Below are positions 1 through 13,190 of a stretch of 47,315 nt of DNA, piece by piece; positions within the stretch are counted from its first letter, which is position 1; each line of letters begins with the position of its first letter. The notes beneath the pieces are model-generated. The model saw only the letters and a program-made list of their open reading frames with translations, searched no databases and was not told the origin of the DNA. The translations under genes and the position numbers were made by a program. This DNA comes from Saccoglossus kowalevskii (taxonomy: Eukaryota; Hemichordata; Enteropneusta; Harrimaniidae), in contig NW_003126199.1 in NCBI RefSeq assembly GCF_000003605.2, forward strand, positions 1 to 47,315, written 5' to 3'.

Positions 1-967
1 GTATTGTTCACCAGTATGGGATGCACAAGCTATATATACTAGTGGAGGGATGCACATTGGTATTAAACACCAGTACTGGGAATGTACCAGGCTATTATAT
101 ACTAGTGGCGGGATGCACATTGGTATTCAACACCAGTATTCGGATGCACCAAGCTATTATATACTAGTATAGGGATGCGCATTGGTATTCAACACCAGTA
201 TTGGGATGTACCAGGCTATTATATACTAGTAGAGGGATGCACATTGGTATTCAACACCAGTATGCGAACGTACCAGGCTATTATATACTAGTATAGGGAT
301 GCACATTGGTATTCTACATCAGTATTGGGATGCACCAAGCTATTATATACTAGTATAGGGATGCACATTGGTATTCTACATCAGTATGGGAAAGTACCAG
401 GCTATTATATACTAGTACAGGGATGCGCATTGGTATTGTTCACCAGTATGGGAACGTACCAGGCTATTATATACTAGTAGAGGGATGCACATTGGTATTC
501 AACACCAGTATGGGAATGTACCAGGCTATTATATACTAGTGGAGGGATGCACATTGGTATTCAACACCAGTATGGGAATGTACCTGGCTATTATATACTA
601 GTATAGGGATGCACATTGGTATTCAACACCAGTATGGGAACGTACCATGCTATTATATAGTAGTAGAGGGATGCACATTGATATTCAACACCAGTATGGG
701 AATGTACCAGACAATTATATACTAGTAGAGGGATGCACATTGATATTCAACACAAGTATTGGGATGTACCAGGCTATTATATACTAGTAGAGGGATGCAC
801 ATTGGTATTCAACACCAGTATGGGAACGTACCAGGCTATTATATACCAGTAGAGGGATGCACATTAGTATTCAACACAAGTATGGGAATGTACCAGGCTA
901 TATATACTAGTATAGGGATGCACATTGGTATTCAACACCAGTGTGGGAATGTACCAGGCTATTATAT
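1..967. repeat. Class A domain 1
   Basis: Monomers here mostly carry CAACACC cores and GTAGAGG, GTATAGG or GTGGAGG tails, with GATGCGC starts and one GTTCACC core near 437. The marker TATGCGAACG at 261 is shared with 2738, 8385, 30844 and 40271. About 385-850 is collinear with 37542-38007 at an offset of 37157, including the rare ACCATGC and TATAGTAGTAG variants. Several monomers near the start show single-base losses in doubled bases (GCACAAGCTATATATAC). Confidence 0.8.
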
Positions 968-2170
968 ACTAGTATAGGGATGCACATTGGTATCTACACA
1001 TTATTGGGAATGTACAGGCTATATATACTAGTAGAGTAATGTACATTGGTATCTGCACCAGTATTGGGATATACCAGGCTATCATATACTAGTAGAGGGA
1101 TGCACATTGGTATTTTACACCAGTATGGGAATGTACCAGACTATTATATACTAGTATAGGGATGCACATTGGTATTCAACACCAGTATTGGGATGTACCA
1201 GGCTATTATATACTAGTAGAGGGATGCACATTGGTATTCAACACCAGTATGGGAACGTACCAGGCTATTATATACCAGTAGAGGGATGCACATTGGTATT
1301 CAACACCAGTATGGGAATATACCAGGCTATCATATACTAGTATAGGGATGCACATTGGTATTCAACACCAGTGTGGGTATGTACCAGGCTATTATATACT
1401 AGTAGATGGATGCACATTGGTATTCTACACCAGTATGGGTATGTTCCAAGCTATTATATACTAGTAGAGGGATGCACATTGGTATTCAACACCAGTGTGG
1501 GTATGTACCAGGCTATTATATACTAGTAGAGGGATGCACATTGGTATTCTACACCATTCTTGGGATTGTACCAGGCTATTATATACTAGAAGAGTAATGT
1601 ACATTGGTATTCTGCACCAGTATTGGGATATACCAGGCTATTATATACTAGTAGAGAGATGCACATTGGTATTCTACACCATTATTGGGAATGTACCAGG
1701 CTATTATATACTAGTAGAGGGATGCACATTGGTATTCTACACCAGTATGGGTATGTACCAGGCTATTATATACTAGTAGATGGATGTACATTGGTATTCC
1801 ACACCAGTATAGGAATGTACCGTGCTATTATATTCTAGTAGAGGGTGCACATTGGTATTCAACACCAGTATGGGAAAGTACCAGGCTATTATATACTAGT
1901 AGAGAGATGCACATTGGTATTCTACATCAGTATTGGGATGCACCAAGCTATTATATACCAGTAGAGGGATGCACATTGCTATTCAACACCAGTATGGGAA
2001 TGTACCAGGCTATTATATACTAGTAGAGGGATGTAAATTGATATTCAACACCAGTAAGGGAACGTACCAGGCTATTATATACCAGTAGAGGGATGCACAT
2101 TGCTATTTCAACACCAGTATGGGAATGTACCAGGCTATTATATACTAGTATAGGGATGCACATTGGTATT
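968..2170. repeat. Triplicated block, copy 1
   Basis: This block recurs near 17521-18600 and 24421-25600. Positions 1406-2023 match 17849-18466 (offset 16443) and 24860-25477 (offset 23454) with very few differences. Diagnostic variants are CATTCTTGGGATTG at about 1554, TAGAAGAGTAATG at about 1588, GTATAGGAATGTACCGTGC at about 1808, the shortened GAGGGTGCAC at about 1842, and GATGTAAATTGATATTC at about 2031. The stretch 980-1060 contains five one-base losses relative to the copy at 24.4 kb. Confidence 0.85.
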
Positions 2171-3470
2171 CAACACCAGTGTGGGTATGTACCAGGCTAT
2201 TATATACTAGTATAGGGATGCGCATTGGTATTCTACACCAGTATGGGTATGTACCAAGCTATTATATACTAGTATAGGGATGCACATTGGTATTCAACAC
2301 CAGTATGGGAATGTACCAGGCTATTATATACTAGTATAGGGATGCGCATTGGTATTCAACACCAGTATGGGTATGTACCAAGCTATTATATACTAGTAGA
2401 TGGATGCACATTGGTATTCAACACCAGTATGGGAATGTACCAGGCTATTATATACTAGTGGAGGGATGCACATTAGTATTCAACACCAGTATGGGAACGT
2501 ACCAGGCTATTATATACTAGTAGAGGGATGCACATTGGTATTCAACACCAGTATGGGAATGTACCAGGCTATTATATACTAGTGGAGGGATGAACATTGG
2601 TATTGTTCACCAGTATTGGGATGCACCAAGCTATTATATACCAGTAGAGGGATGCGCATTGGTATTCAACACCAGTATTGGGATGTACCAGGCTATTATA
2701 TACTAGTAGAGGGATGCACATTGGTATTCAACACCAGTATGCGAACGTACCAGGCTGTTATATACTAGTATAGGGATGCACATTGGTATTCTACATCAGT
2801 ATTGGGATGCACCAAGCTATTATATACTAGTAGAGAGATGCACATTGGTATTCTACATCAGTATGGGAATGTACCAGGCTATTATATACTAGTAGAGGGA
2901 TGAACATTGGTATTCAACACTAGTATGGGTATGTACCAAGCTATTATATACTAGTAGAGGGATGCACATTGGTATTCAACACCAGTATGGGAATGTACCA
3001 GGCTATTATATACTAGTGGAGGGATGCACTTTGGTATTCAACACCAGTATGGGTATGTACCAAGCTATTATGTACTAGTATAGGGATGCACATTGGTATT
3101 CAACACCAGTACTGGGAATGTACCAGGCTATTATATACTAGTAGAGGGATGCACATTGGTATTCAACACCAGTGTGGGAATGTACCAGGCTATTATATAC
3201 TAGTGGAGGGATGCACATTGGTATTCAACACCAGTATGGGAATGTACCAGGCTATTATATACTAGTAGATGGATGCACATTGGTATTCTACACCAGTATG
3301 GGTATGTACCAGTCTATTATATACTAGTAGAGGGATGCACATTGGTATTCAACACCAGTATGGGAATGTACCAGGCTATTATATACTAGTAGAGGGATGC
3401 ACATTGGTATTCTACACCAGTATGGGTATGTACCAGGCTATTATATACTAGTAGAGGGATGCACATTGGT
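2171..3470. repeat. Class A domain 2
   Basis: The domain contains GATGCGC starts, GTTCACC at about 2607, TATGCGAACG at 2738 and a 63-bp TACTGGG monomer at 3110. About 2280-3260 is collinear with 30380-31370 (offset 28106-28107). Parts also match 8000-8930 and 39720-40275. The last monomers shift to consensus-like CTACACC forms before the class B domain. Confidence 0.8.
3334..3395 (+). repeat. Representative consensus monomer (62 bp)
   Basis: This copy matches the consensus I derived by eye and serves as the reference for position numbers. Landmarks are GATGCAC at 1-7, ATTGG at 8-12, CAACACC at 17-23, TATGGG at 26-31, the RsaI-type GTAC at 35-38, CCAGGC at 38-43, TATATA around 47-52, and the SpeI-type palindrome ACTAGT at 52-57. 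Positions 1-31 and 32-62 align without gaps at 19 of 31 bases, which suggests an internal 31-bp dimer. Variable positions that define monomer classes are 1, 5-6, 17-19, 22, 27-33, 35-36, 41, 46-47 and 58-62. Confidence 0.9.
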
Positions 3471-4200
3471 ATTCTACACCATTATTGGGAATGTACCAGG
3501 CTATTATATACTAGTAGAGTAATGTACATTGGTATTCTGCACCAGTATTGGGATATACCAGGCTATCGTATACTAGTAGAGGGATGCACATTGGTATTTT
3601 ACACCAGTATGGGAATGTACCAGGCTATTATATACTAGTAGAGGGATGCACATTGGTATTCAACACCAGTATTGGGATGTACCAGGCTATTATATACTAG
3701 TAGAGGGATGCACATTAGTATTCAACACCAGTATGGGAATGTACCAGGCTATTATATACTAGTGAAGGGATGCACATTGGTATTCAACACCAGTATGGGA
3801 ATGTACCAGGCTATTATATACTAGTAGAAGGATGCACATTGGTATTCTACACCAGTATGGGAATGTACCAGGCTATTATATACTAGTATAGGGATGCACA
3901 TTGGTATTCTACACCATTATTGGGAATGTACCAGGCTATTATATACTAGTAGAGTAATGTACATTGGTATTCTGCACCAGTATTGGGATATACCAGGCTA
4001 TCATATACTAGTAGAGGGATGCACATTGGTATTCTACACCAGTAAGGGAATGTACCAGGCTATTATATACTAGTAGAGGGATGAACATTGGTATTCTACA
4101 CCAGTATGGGAATGTACCAGGCTATTATATACTAGTAGAGGGATGAACATTGGTATTCAACACTAGTATGGGAACGTACCAGGCTATTATATACTAGTAG
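3471..4200. repeat. Class B domain 1
   Basis: Two copies of the class B succession occur here, with GAGTAATGTAC at about 3518 and 3951. Each follows a 63-bp CATTATTGGG monomer. The CTATCG variant at 3563 is shared with 5612, 9580, 12497 and 44508. A GTGAAGG tail at 3762 is shared with 11205 and 27340, and the surrounding four monomers are the same in all three places. Confidence 0.8.
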
Positions 4201-4690
4201 ATGGATGCACATTGGTATTCTACACCAGTATGGGTATGTACCAGGCTATTATATACTAGTAGATGGATGCACATTGGTATTCTTCACCAGTGTGGGGATG
4301 TACCAGGCTATTATATACTAGTAGAAGGATGCACATTGGTATTCTACACCAGTATGGGTATGTACCAGGCTATTATATACTAGTAGATGGATGCACATTG
4401 GTATTCTACACCAGTGTGGGGATGTACCAGGCTATTATATACTAGTAGATGGATGCACATTGGTATTCTACACCAGTATGGGTATTACCAGGCTATTATA
4501 TACTAGTATATGGATGCACATTGGTATTCTACACCAGTGTGGGGATGTACCAGGCTATTATCTACTAGTAGATGGATGCACATTGGTATTCAACACCAGT
4601 GTGGGTATGTACCGGGCTATTATATACTAGTAGATGGATGCACATTGGTATTCAACACCAGTAAGGGAATGTACCAGGCTATTATATACT
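4201..4690. repeat. Class C domain 1
   Basis: The monomers have GTAGATGG tails, CTACACC or CTTCACC cores, and GTGTGGGGATG. A 60-bp monomer lacking two bases (GGGTATTACC) starts its variant at 4480. About 4263-4692 matches 10279-10708 at an offset of 6016, and 13880-14309 at a further 3601. Confidence 0.8.
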
Positions 4691-5876
4691 AGTAGAGGGA
4701 TGCACATTGGTATTCTACACCAGTATGGGAATGTACCAGGCTATTATATACTAGTAGAGGGATGAACATTGGTATTCAACACTAGTATGGGAACGTACCA
4801 GGCTATTATATACTAGTAGATGGATGCACATTGGTCTTCAACACCAGTATGGGAATGTACCAGGCTATTATATACTAGTATAGGGTTGCACATTGGTATT
4901 CAACACCAGTATGGGAATGTACCAGGCTATTATATTCTAGTAGAGGGATGCACATTGGTATTCTACACCATTATTGGGAATGTACCAGGCTATTATATAC
5001 TAGTAGAGGGATGCACATTGGTATTCAACACCAGTATGGGAATGTACCAGGCTATTATATACTAGTAGAGGGTTGCACATTGGTATTCAACACCAGTATG
5101 GGAATGTACCAGGCTATTATATACTAGTAGAGGGATGCACATTGGTATTCTACACCATTATTGGGAATGTACCAGGCTATTATATACTAGTAGAGGGATG
5201 CACATTGGTATTCTACACCAGTATGGGTATGTACCAGGCTATTATATACTAGTAGAGGGATGCACATTGGTATTCTACACCAGTATGGGTATGTACCAGG
5301 CTATTATATACTAGTAGAGGGATGCACATTGGTATTCTACACCAGTATTGGGATATACCAGGCTATCATATACTAGTAGAGGGATGCACATTGGTAGTCA
5401 ACACCAGTATGGGAATGTACCAGGCTATTATATACTAGTAGAGGGATGCACATTGGTATTCTACACCAGTATGGGTATGTACCAGGCTATTATATACTAG
5501 TAGAGGGATGCACATTGGTATTCTACACCATTATTGGGAATGTACCAGGCTATTATATACTAGTAGAGTAATGTACATTGGTATTCTGCACCAGTATTGG
5601 GATATACCAGGCTATCGTATACTAGTAGAGGGATGCACATTGGTATTTTACACCAGTATGGGAATGTACCAGGCTATTATATACTAGTATAGGGATGCAC
5701 ATTGGTATTCAACACCAGTATTGGGATGTACCAGGCTATTATATACTAGTAGAGGGATGCACATTAGTATTCAACACCAGTATGGGAATGTACCAGGCTA
5801 TTATATACTAGTAGAGGGATGCACATTGGTATTCAACACCAGTATGGGAATGTAACAGGCTATTATCTACTAGTAG
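4691..5876. repeat. Class B domain 2
   Basis: This domain mixes consensus-like monomers, 63-bp CATTATTGGG monomers and one GAGTAATGTAC succession at about 5567. About 5050-5800 is collinear with 11935-12685 at a constant offset of 6885 and has few substitutions. GAGGGTTGCAC starts at about 4884 and 5071 are also seen in the partner region. Confidence 0.78.
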
Positions 5877-8800
5877 ATGGATGCACATTGGTATTGTCCA
5901 CCAGTATTGGGATGCACCAAGCTATTATATACTAGTGGCGGGATGCACATTGGTATTCAACACCAGTATGGGAATGTACCAGGCTATTATATACTAGTGG
6001 AGGGATGCACATGGATATTCAACACCAGTATGGGAATGTACCAGGCTATTATATACTAGTAGAGGGATGCACATTGGTATTCAATACCAGTATGGGAATG
6101 TACCAGGCTATTATATACTAGTGGAGGGATGCACATTGGTATTCAACACCAGTATGGGTATGTATCAAGCTATTATATACTAGTATAGGGATGCACATTG
6201 GTATTCAACACCAGTATGGGAATGTACCAGGCTATTATATACTAGTAGATGGATGCACATTGGTATTCAACACCAGTATGGGTATGTACCAGGCTATTAT
6301 ATACTAGTAGATGGATGCACATTGGTATTAAACACCAGTATGGGAATGTACCAGGCTATTATATACTAGTATAGGGATGCACATTGGTATTCAACACCAG
6401 TATGGGAATGTACCAGGCTATTATATACTAGCAGAAGGATGCACATTGGTATACAACACCAGTATGGGTATGTACCAGGCTATTATATACTAGTAGATGG
6501 ATACACATTGGTATTAAACACCAGTATGGGAATGTACCAGGCTATTATATAGTAGTTGAGGGATGCACATTGGTATTAAACACCAGTATGGGAATGTACC
6601 AGGCTATTATATACTAGTAGAGGGATGCACATTGGTATTCAACACCAGTGTGGGTATGTACCAGGCTATTATATACTAGTAGATGGATGCACATTGGTAT
6701 TCAACACCAGTATGGGTATGTACCAAGCTATTATATACTAGTGGAGGGATGCACATTGGTATTAAACACCAGTACTGGGAATGTACCAGGCTATTATATA
6801 CCAGTGGAGGAATGCACATTGGTATTCAACACCAGTATGGGAATGTACCAGGCTATTATATACTAGTAGAGGGATGCACATTGGTATTTTACACCAGTAT
6901 GGGAATGTACCAGACTATTATATACTAGTGGAGGGTAGCACATTGGTATTCAACACCAGTATGGGAATGTACCAGGCTATTATATACCAGTAGAGGGATG
7001 CACATTGGTATTCAACACCAGTATGGGGATGTACCAGGCTATTATATACTAGTGGAGGGATCAACATTGGTATTGTTCACCAGTATTGGGATGCACCAAG
7101 CTATTATATACTTGTATAGGGATGCGCATTGGTATTCAACACCAGTATGGGAATGTACCAGGCTATTATATACTAGTGGAGGGATGCACATTGGTATTCA
7201 ACACCAGTATGGGAATGTACCAGGCTATTATATACTAGTGGAGGGATGCACATTGGTATTCAACACCAGTATGGGAATGTACCAGGCTATTATATACTAG
7301 TGGAGGGATGAACATTGGTATTGTTCACCAGTATGGGAATGTACCAGGCTATTATATACTAGTAGATGGATGCACATTGGTATTCAACACCAGTATGGGA
7401 ATGTACCAGGCTATTATATACTAGTATAGGGATGCGCATTGGTATTGTTCACCAGTATGGGAATGTACCAGGCTATTATATACTAGTGGAGGGATGAACA
7501 TTGGTATTGTTCACCAGTATGGGAATGTACCAGGCTATTATATACTAGTAGATGGATGCACATTGGTATTCAACACCAGTATGGGAATGTACCAAGCTAT
7601 TATATACTAGTATAGGGATGCGCATTGGTATTTTACACCAGTATGGGAATGTACCAGACTATTATATACTAGTGGAGGGATGCACATTGGTATTCAACAC
7701 CAGCATGGGAATGTACCAGGCTATTATATACTAGTGGAGGGATGCACATTGGTATTCAACACCAGTATGGGAATGTACCAGGCTATTATATACTAGTGGA
7801 GGGATGCGCATTGGTATTCAACACCAGTATGGGAATGTACCAGGCTATTATATACTAGTAGAGGGTTGCACATTGGTATTCAACACCAGTATGGGAATGT
7901 ACCAGGCTATTATATACTAGTAGATGGATGCACATTGGTATTCAACACCAGTATGGGAATGTACCAGGCTATTATATACTAGTATAGGGATGCGCATTGG
8001 TATTCAACACCAGTATGGGTATGTACCAAGCTATTATATACTAGTATAGGGATGCACATTGGTATTCAACACCAGTATGGGAATGTACCAGGCTATTATA
8101 TACTAGTATAGGGATGCGCATTAGTATTCAACACCAGTATGGGAACGCACCAGGCTATTATATACTAGTAGAGGGATGTACATTGGTATTCAACACCAGT
8201 ATGGGAATGTACAGGCTATTATATACTAGTGGAGGGATGAACATTGGTATTGTTCACCAGTATTGGGATGCACCAAGCTATTATATACTAGTATAGGGAT
8301 GCGCATTGGTATTCAACACCAGTATTGGGATGTACCAGGCTATTATATACTAGTAGAGGGATGCACATTGGTATTCAACACCAGTATGCGAACGTACCAG
8401 GCAATTATATACTAGTATAGGGATGCACATTGGTATTCTACATCAGTATTGGGATGCACCAAGCTATTATATACTAGTAGAGAGATGCACATTGGTATTC
8501 TACATCAGTATGGGAATGTACCAGGCTATTATATACTAGTAGAGGGATGAACATTTGTATTCAACACCAGTATGGGTATGTACCAGGCTATTATATACTA
8601 GTAGAGGGATGCACATTGGTATTCAACACCAGTATGGGAATGTACCAGGCTATTATATACTAGTGGAGGGATGCACATTGGTATTCAACACCAGTATGGG
8701 TATGTACCAAGCTATTATATACTAGTATAGGGATGCACATTGGTATTCAACACCAGTACTGGGAATGTACCAGGCTATTATATACTAGTATAGGGATGCA

Positions 8801-8940
8801 CATTGAAATTCAACACCAGTGTGGGAATGTACCAGGCTATTATATACTAGTGGAGGGATGCACATTGGTATTCAACACCAGTATGGGAATGTACCAGGCT
8901 ATTATATACTAGTAGATTGATGCACATTGGTATTCTACAC
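5877..8940. repeat. Class A domain 3
   Basis: GTTCACC and GTCCACC cores, GATGCGC and GATGAAC starts, and GTGGAGG and GTGGCGG tails dominate. The marker TAGCAGAAGG at 6431 begins a long stretch, to about 8930, that is collinear with 28889-31370 at an offset of about 22.4 kb, apart from whole-monomer gains and losses. A chimeric monomer at 8113-8174 marks loss of two monomers relative to the 30.4-kb copy. Confidence 0.82.
8113..8174. repeat. Chimeric monomer marking a two-monomer deletion
   Basis: At 2341, 2403, 2465 and at 30447, 30509, 30571 three successive monomers read GATGCGC..CCAAGC, GATGCACATTGG..GTGGAGG and GATGCACATTAG..GAACG. Here a single monomer begins GATGCGC and continues ATTAG..GAACG. 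The left of the first is fused to the right of the third, with 124 bp missing (the offset to the 30-kb copy changes from 22334 to 22458). Confidence 0.8.
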
Positions 8941-9780
8941 CAGTATGGGTATGTACCAGGCTATTATATACTAGTAGAGGGATGCACATTGGTATTGTCC
9001 ACCAGTATTGGGATGTACAGGCTATTATATACTAGTAGAGGGGTGCACATTGGTATTCAACACCAGTATGGGAATGTACAGGCTATTATATACTAGTAGA
9101 GGGATGCACATTGGTATTCTACACCATTATTGGGAATGTACCAGGCTATTATATACTAGTAGAGGGATGCACATTGGTATTCTACACCAGTATGGGTATG
9201 TACCAGGCTATTATATACTAGTACAGGGATGCACATTGGTATTCTACACCAGTATGGGTATGTACCAGGCTATTATATACTAGTAGAGGGATGCACATTG
9301 GTATTCTACACCAGTATTGGGATATACCCGGCTATAATATACTAGTAGAGGGATGCACATTGGTATTCAACACAGTATGGGAATGTACCAGGCTATTATA
9401 TACTAGTAGAGGGATGCACATTGGTATTCTACACCAGTATGGGTATGTACCAGGCTATTATATACTAGTAGAGGGATGCACATTGGTATTTTACACCATT
9501 ATTGGGAATGTACCAGGCTATTATATACTAGTAGAGTAATGTACATTGGTATTCTGCACCAGTATTGGGATATACCAGGCTATCGTATACTAGTAGAGGG
9601 ATGCACATTGGTATTTTACACCAGTATGGGAATGTACCAGGCTATTATATACTAGTATAGGGATGCACATTGGTATTCAACACCAGTATTGGGATGTACC
9701 AGGCTATTATATACTAGTAGAGGGATGCACATTAGTATTCAACACCAGTATGGGAACGTACCAGGCTATTATATACCAGT
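8941..9780. repeat. Class B domain 3
   Basis: 63-bp CATTATTGGG monomers are followed by a GAGTAATGTAC / CTGCACC / GGGATATACC monomer (at about 9534) and a TTTACACC monomer. CTATCG occurs at 9580. One-base losses occur in doubled bases: GTACAGGC at about 9017 and 9077, and CAACACAGTATGG at about 9368. The domain ends in the linker of a GAACGTACC monomer with a TATACCAGTAG tail at about 9774. Confidence 0.78.
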
Positions 9781-10830
9781 AGAGGGATGCACATTGGTAT
9801 TCAACACCAGTATGGGAATGTACCAGGCTATTATATACTAGTAGATGGATGCACATTGGTATTCAACACCAGTGTGGGTATGTACCAGGCTATTATATAC
9901 TAGTAGATGGATGCACATTGGTATTCTACACCAGTATGGGTATGTACCAAGCTATTATATACTAGTAGAGGGATGCACATTGGTATTCAACACCAGTGTG
10001 GGTATGTACCAGGCTATTATATACTAGTAGATGGATGCACATTGGTATTCTACACCAGTATGGGTATGTACCAGGCTATTATATACTAGTAGATGGATGC
10101 ACATTGGTTTTCTACACCAGTATGTGTATGTACCAGGCTATTATATACTAGTAGATGGATGCACATTGGTATTCTACACCAGTGTGGGGATGTACCAGGC
10201 TATTATATACTAGTAGATGGATGCACATTGGTATTCTACACCAGTATTGGTATGTACCAGGCTATTATATACTAGTAGATGGATGCACATTGGTATTCTT
10301 CACCAGTGCGGGGATGTACCAGGCTATTATATACTAGTAGAAGGATGCACATTGGTATTCTACACCAGTATGGGTATGTACCAGGCTATTATATACTAGT
10401 AGATGGATGCACATTGGTATTCTACACCAGTGTGGGGATGTACCAGGCTATTATATACTAGTAGATGGATGCACATTGGTATTCTACACCAGTATGGGTA
10501 TTACCAGGCTATTAAATACTAGCAGATGGATGCACATTGGTATTCTACACCAGTGTGGGGATGTACCAGGCTATTATATACTAGTAGATGGATGCACATT
10601 GGTATTCAACACCAGTGTGGGTATGTACCGGGCTATTATATACTAGTAGATGGATGCACATTGGTATTCTACACCAGTGTGGGTATGTACCAGGCTATTA
10701 TATACTAGTAGATGGATGCACATTGGTATTCTACACCAGTGTGGGGATGTACCAGGCTATTATATACTAGTAGAGAGATGCACATTGGTATTCTACACCA
10801 GTATTGTGATGTACCAGGCTATTATATACT
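9781..10830. repeat. Class C domain 2
   Basis: GTAGATGG-tailed monomers predominate, with CTACACC cores and GTGTGGGGATG. About 9845-10461 matches 42972-43588 at an offset of 33127. The rare TATTGGTATG and GTGCGGGG monomers at about 10248 and 10308 match 44244 and 44303 at an offset of 33996. The 60-bp GGGTATTACC monomer has its variant at 10496. Confidence 0.8.
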
Positions 10831-13190
10831 AGTAGAGGGATGCACATTGGTATTCTACACCATGTATGGGTATGTACCAGGCTATTATATACTAGTAGAG
10901 GGATGCACATTGGTATTCTACACCAGTATGGGTATGTACCAGGCTATTATATACTAGTAGAGGGATGCACATTGGTATTCTACACCAGTATTGGGATATA
11001 CCAGGCTATCATATACTAGTAGAGGGATGCACATTGGTATTTTACACCAGTACGGGAATGTACCAGGCTATTATATACTAGTATAGGGATGCACATTGGT
11101 ATTCAACACCAGTATGGGTATGTACCAGGCTATTATATACTAGTAGAGGGATGCACATTAGTATTCAACACCAGTATGGGAATGTACCAGGCTATTATAT
11201 ACTAGTGAAGGGATGCACATTGGTATTCAACACCAGTATGGGAATGTACCAGGCTATTATATACTAGTAGAAGGATGCACATTGGTAGTCTACACCAGTA
11301 TGGGAATGTACCAGGCTATTATATACTAGTATAGGGATGCACATTGGTATTCTACACCATTATTGGGAATGTACCAGGCTATTATATACTAGTAGAGTAA
11401 TGTACATTGGTATTCTGCACCAGTATTGGGATATACCAGGCTATCATATACTAGTAGAGGGATGCACATTGGTATTTTACACCAGTATGGGAATGTACCA
11501 GGCTATTATATACTAGTATAGGGATGCACATTGGTATTCAACACCAGTATTGGGATGTACTAGGCTATTATATACTAGTAGAGGGATGCACATTGGTATT
11601 CAACACCAGTATTGGGATGTACTAGGCTATTATATACTAGTATAGGGATGCACATTGGTATTCAACACCAGTATGGGAATGTACCAGGCTATTACATATC
11701 AGTAGAGGGATGAACATTGGTATTCTACACCAGTGTGGGTATGTACCAGGCTATTATATACTAGTAGATGTATGCACATTGGTATTCAACACCAGTATGG
11801 GAATGTACCAGGCTATTATATACTAGTAGAGGGTTGCACATTGGTATTCAACACCAGTATGGGAATGTACCAGGCTATTATATACTAGTAGAGCGATGCA
11901 CATTGGTATTCAACACCAGTATGGGAATGTACCAGGCTATTATATACTAGTAGAGGGTTGCACATTGGTATTCAACACCAGTATGGGAATGTACCAGGCT
12001 ATTATATACTAGTAGAGGGATGCACATTGGTATTCTACACCATTATTGGGAATGTACCAGGCTATTATATACTAGTAGAGGGATGCACATTGGTATTCTA
12101 CACCAGTATGGGTATGTACCAGTCTATTATATACTAGTAGAGGGATGCACATTGGTATTCTACACCAGTATGGGTATGTACCAGGCTATTATATACTAGT
12201 AGAGGGATGCACATTGGTATTCTACACCAGTATTGGGATATACCAGGCTATCATATACTAGTAGAGGGATGCACATTGGTATTCAACACCAATATGGGAA
12301 TGTACCAGGCTATTATATACTAGTAGAGGGATGCACATTGGTATTCTACAGCAGTATGGGTATGTACCAGGCTATTATATACTAGTAGAGGTATGCACAT
12401 TGGTATTCTACACCATTATTGGGAATGTACCAGGCTATTATATACTAGTAGAGTAATGTACATTGGTATTCTGCACCAGTATTGGGATATACCAGGCTAT
12501 CGTATACTAGTAGAGGGATGCACATTGGTATTTTACACCAGTATGGGAATGTACCAGGCTATTATATACTAGTATAGGGATGCACATTGGTATTCAACAC
12601 CAGTATTGGGATGTACCAGGGTATTATATACTAGTAGAGGGATGCACATTAGTATTCAACACCAGTATGGGAATGTACCAGGCTATTATATACTAGTGGA
12701 GGGATGCACATTGGTATTCAACACCAGTATGGGAATGTACCAGGCTATTATATACTAGTAGAAGGATGCACATTGGTATTCTACACCAGTATGGGAATGT
12801 ACCAGGCTATTATATACTAGTATAGGGATGCACATTGGTATTCTACACCATTATTGGGAATGTACCAGGCTATTATATACTAGTAGAGTAATGTACATTG
12901 GTATTCTGCACCAGTATTGGGATATACCAGGCTATCATATACTAGTAGAGGGATGCACATTGGTGTTTTACACCAGTATGGGAATGCACCAGGCTATTAT
13001 ATACTAGTATAGGGATGTACATTGGTATTCAACACCAGTATTGGGATGTACCAGGCTATTATATACTAGTAGAGGGATGCACATTGGTATTCAACACCAT
13101 TTTGGGAACGTACCAGGCTATTATATACCAGTAGTGGGATGCACGTTGGTATTCAACACCAGTATGGGAATGTAACAGGCTATTATATAC
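10831..13190. repeat. Class B domain 4
   Basis: Three GAGTAATGTAC successions occur (about 11395, 12451 and 12886), each preceded by a 63-bp CATTATTGGG monomer. About 11935-12685 is the partner of 5050-5800. The GTGAAGG-tailed block at 11205 partners 3762 and 27340. A 63-bp CATGTATGGG monomer lies near 10861. The TGGTGTTTTACACC variant near 12961 recurs at 18731 and 21457. Confidence 0.8.
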
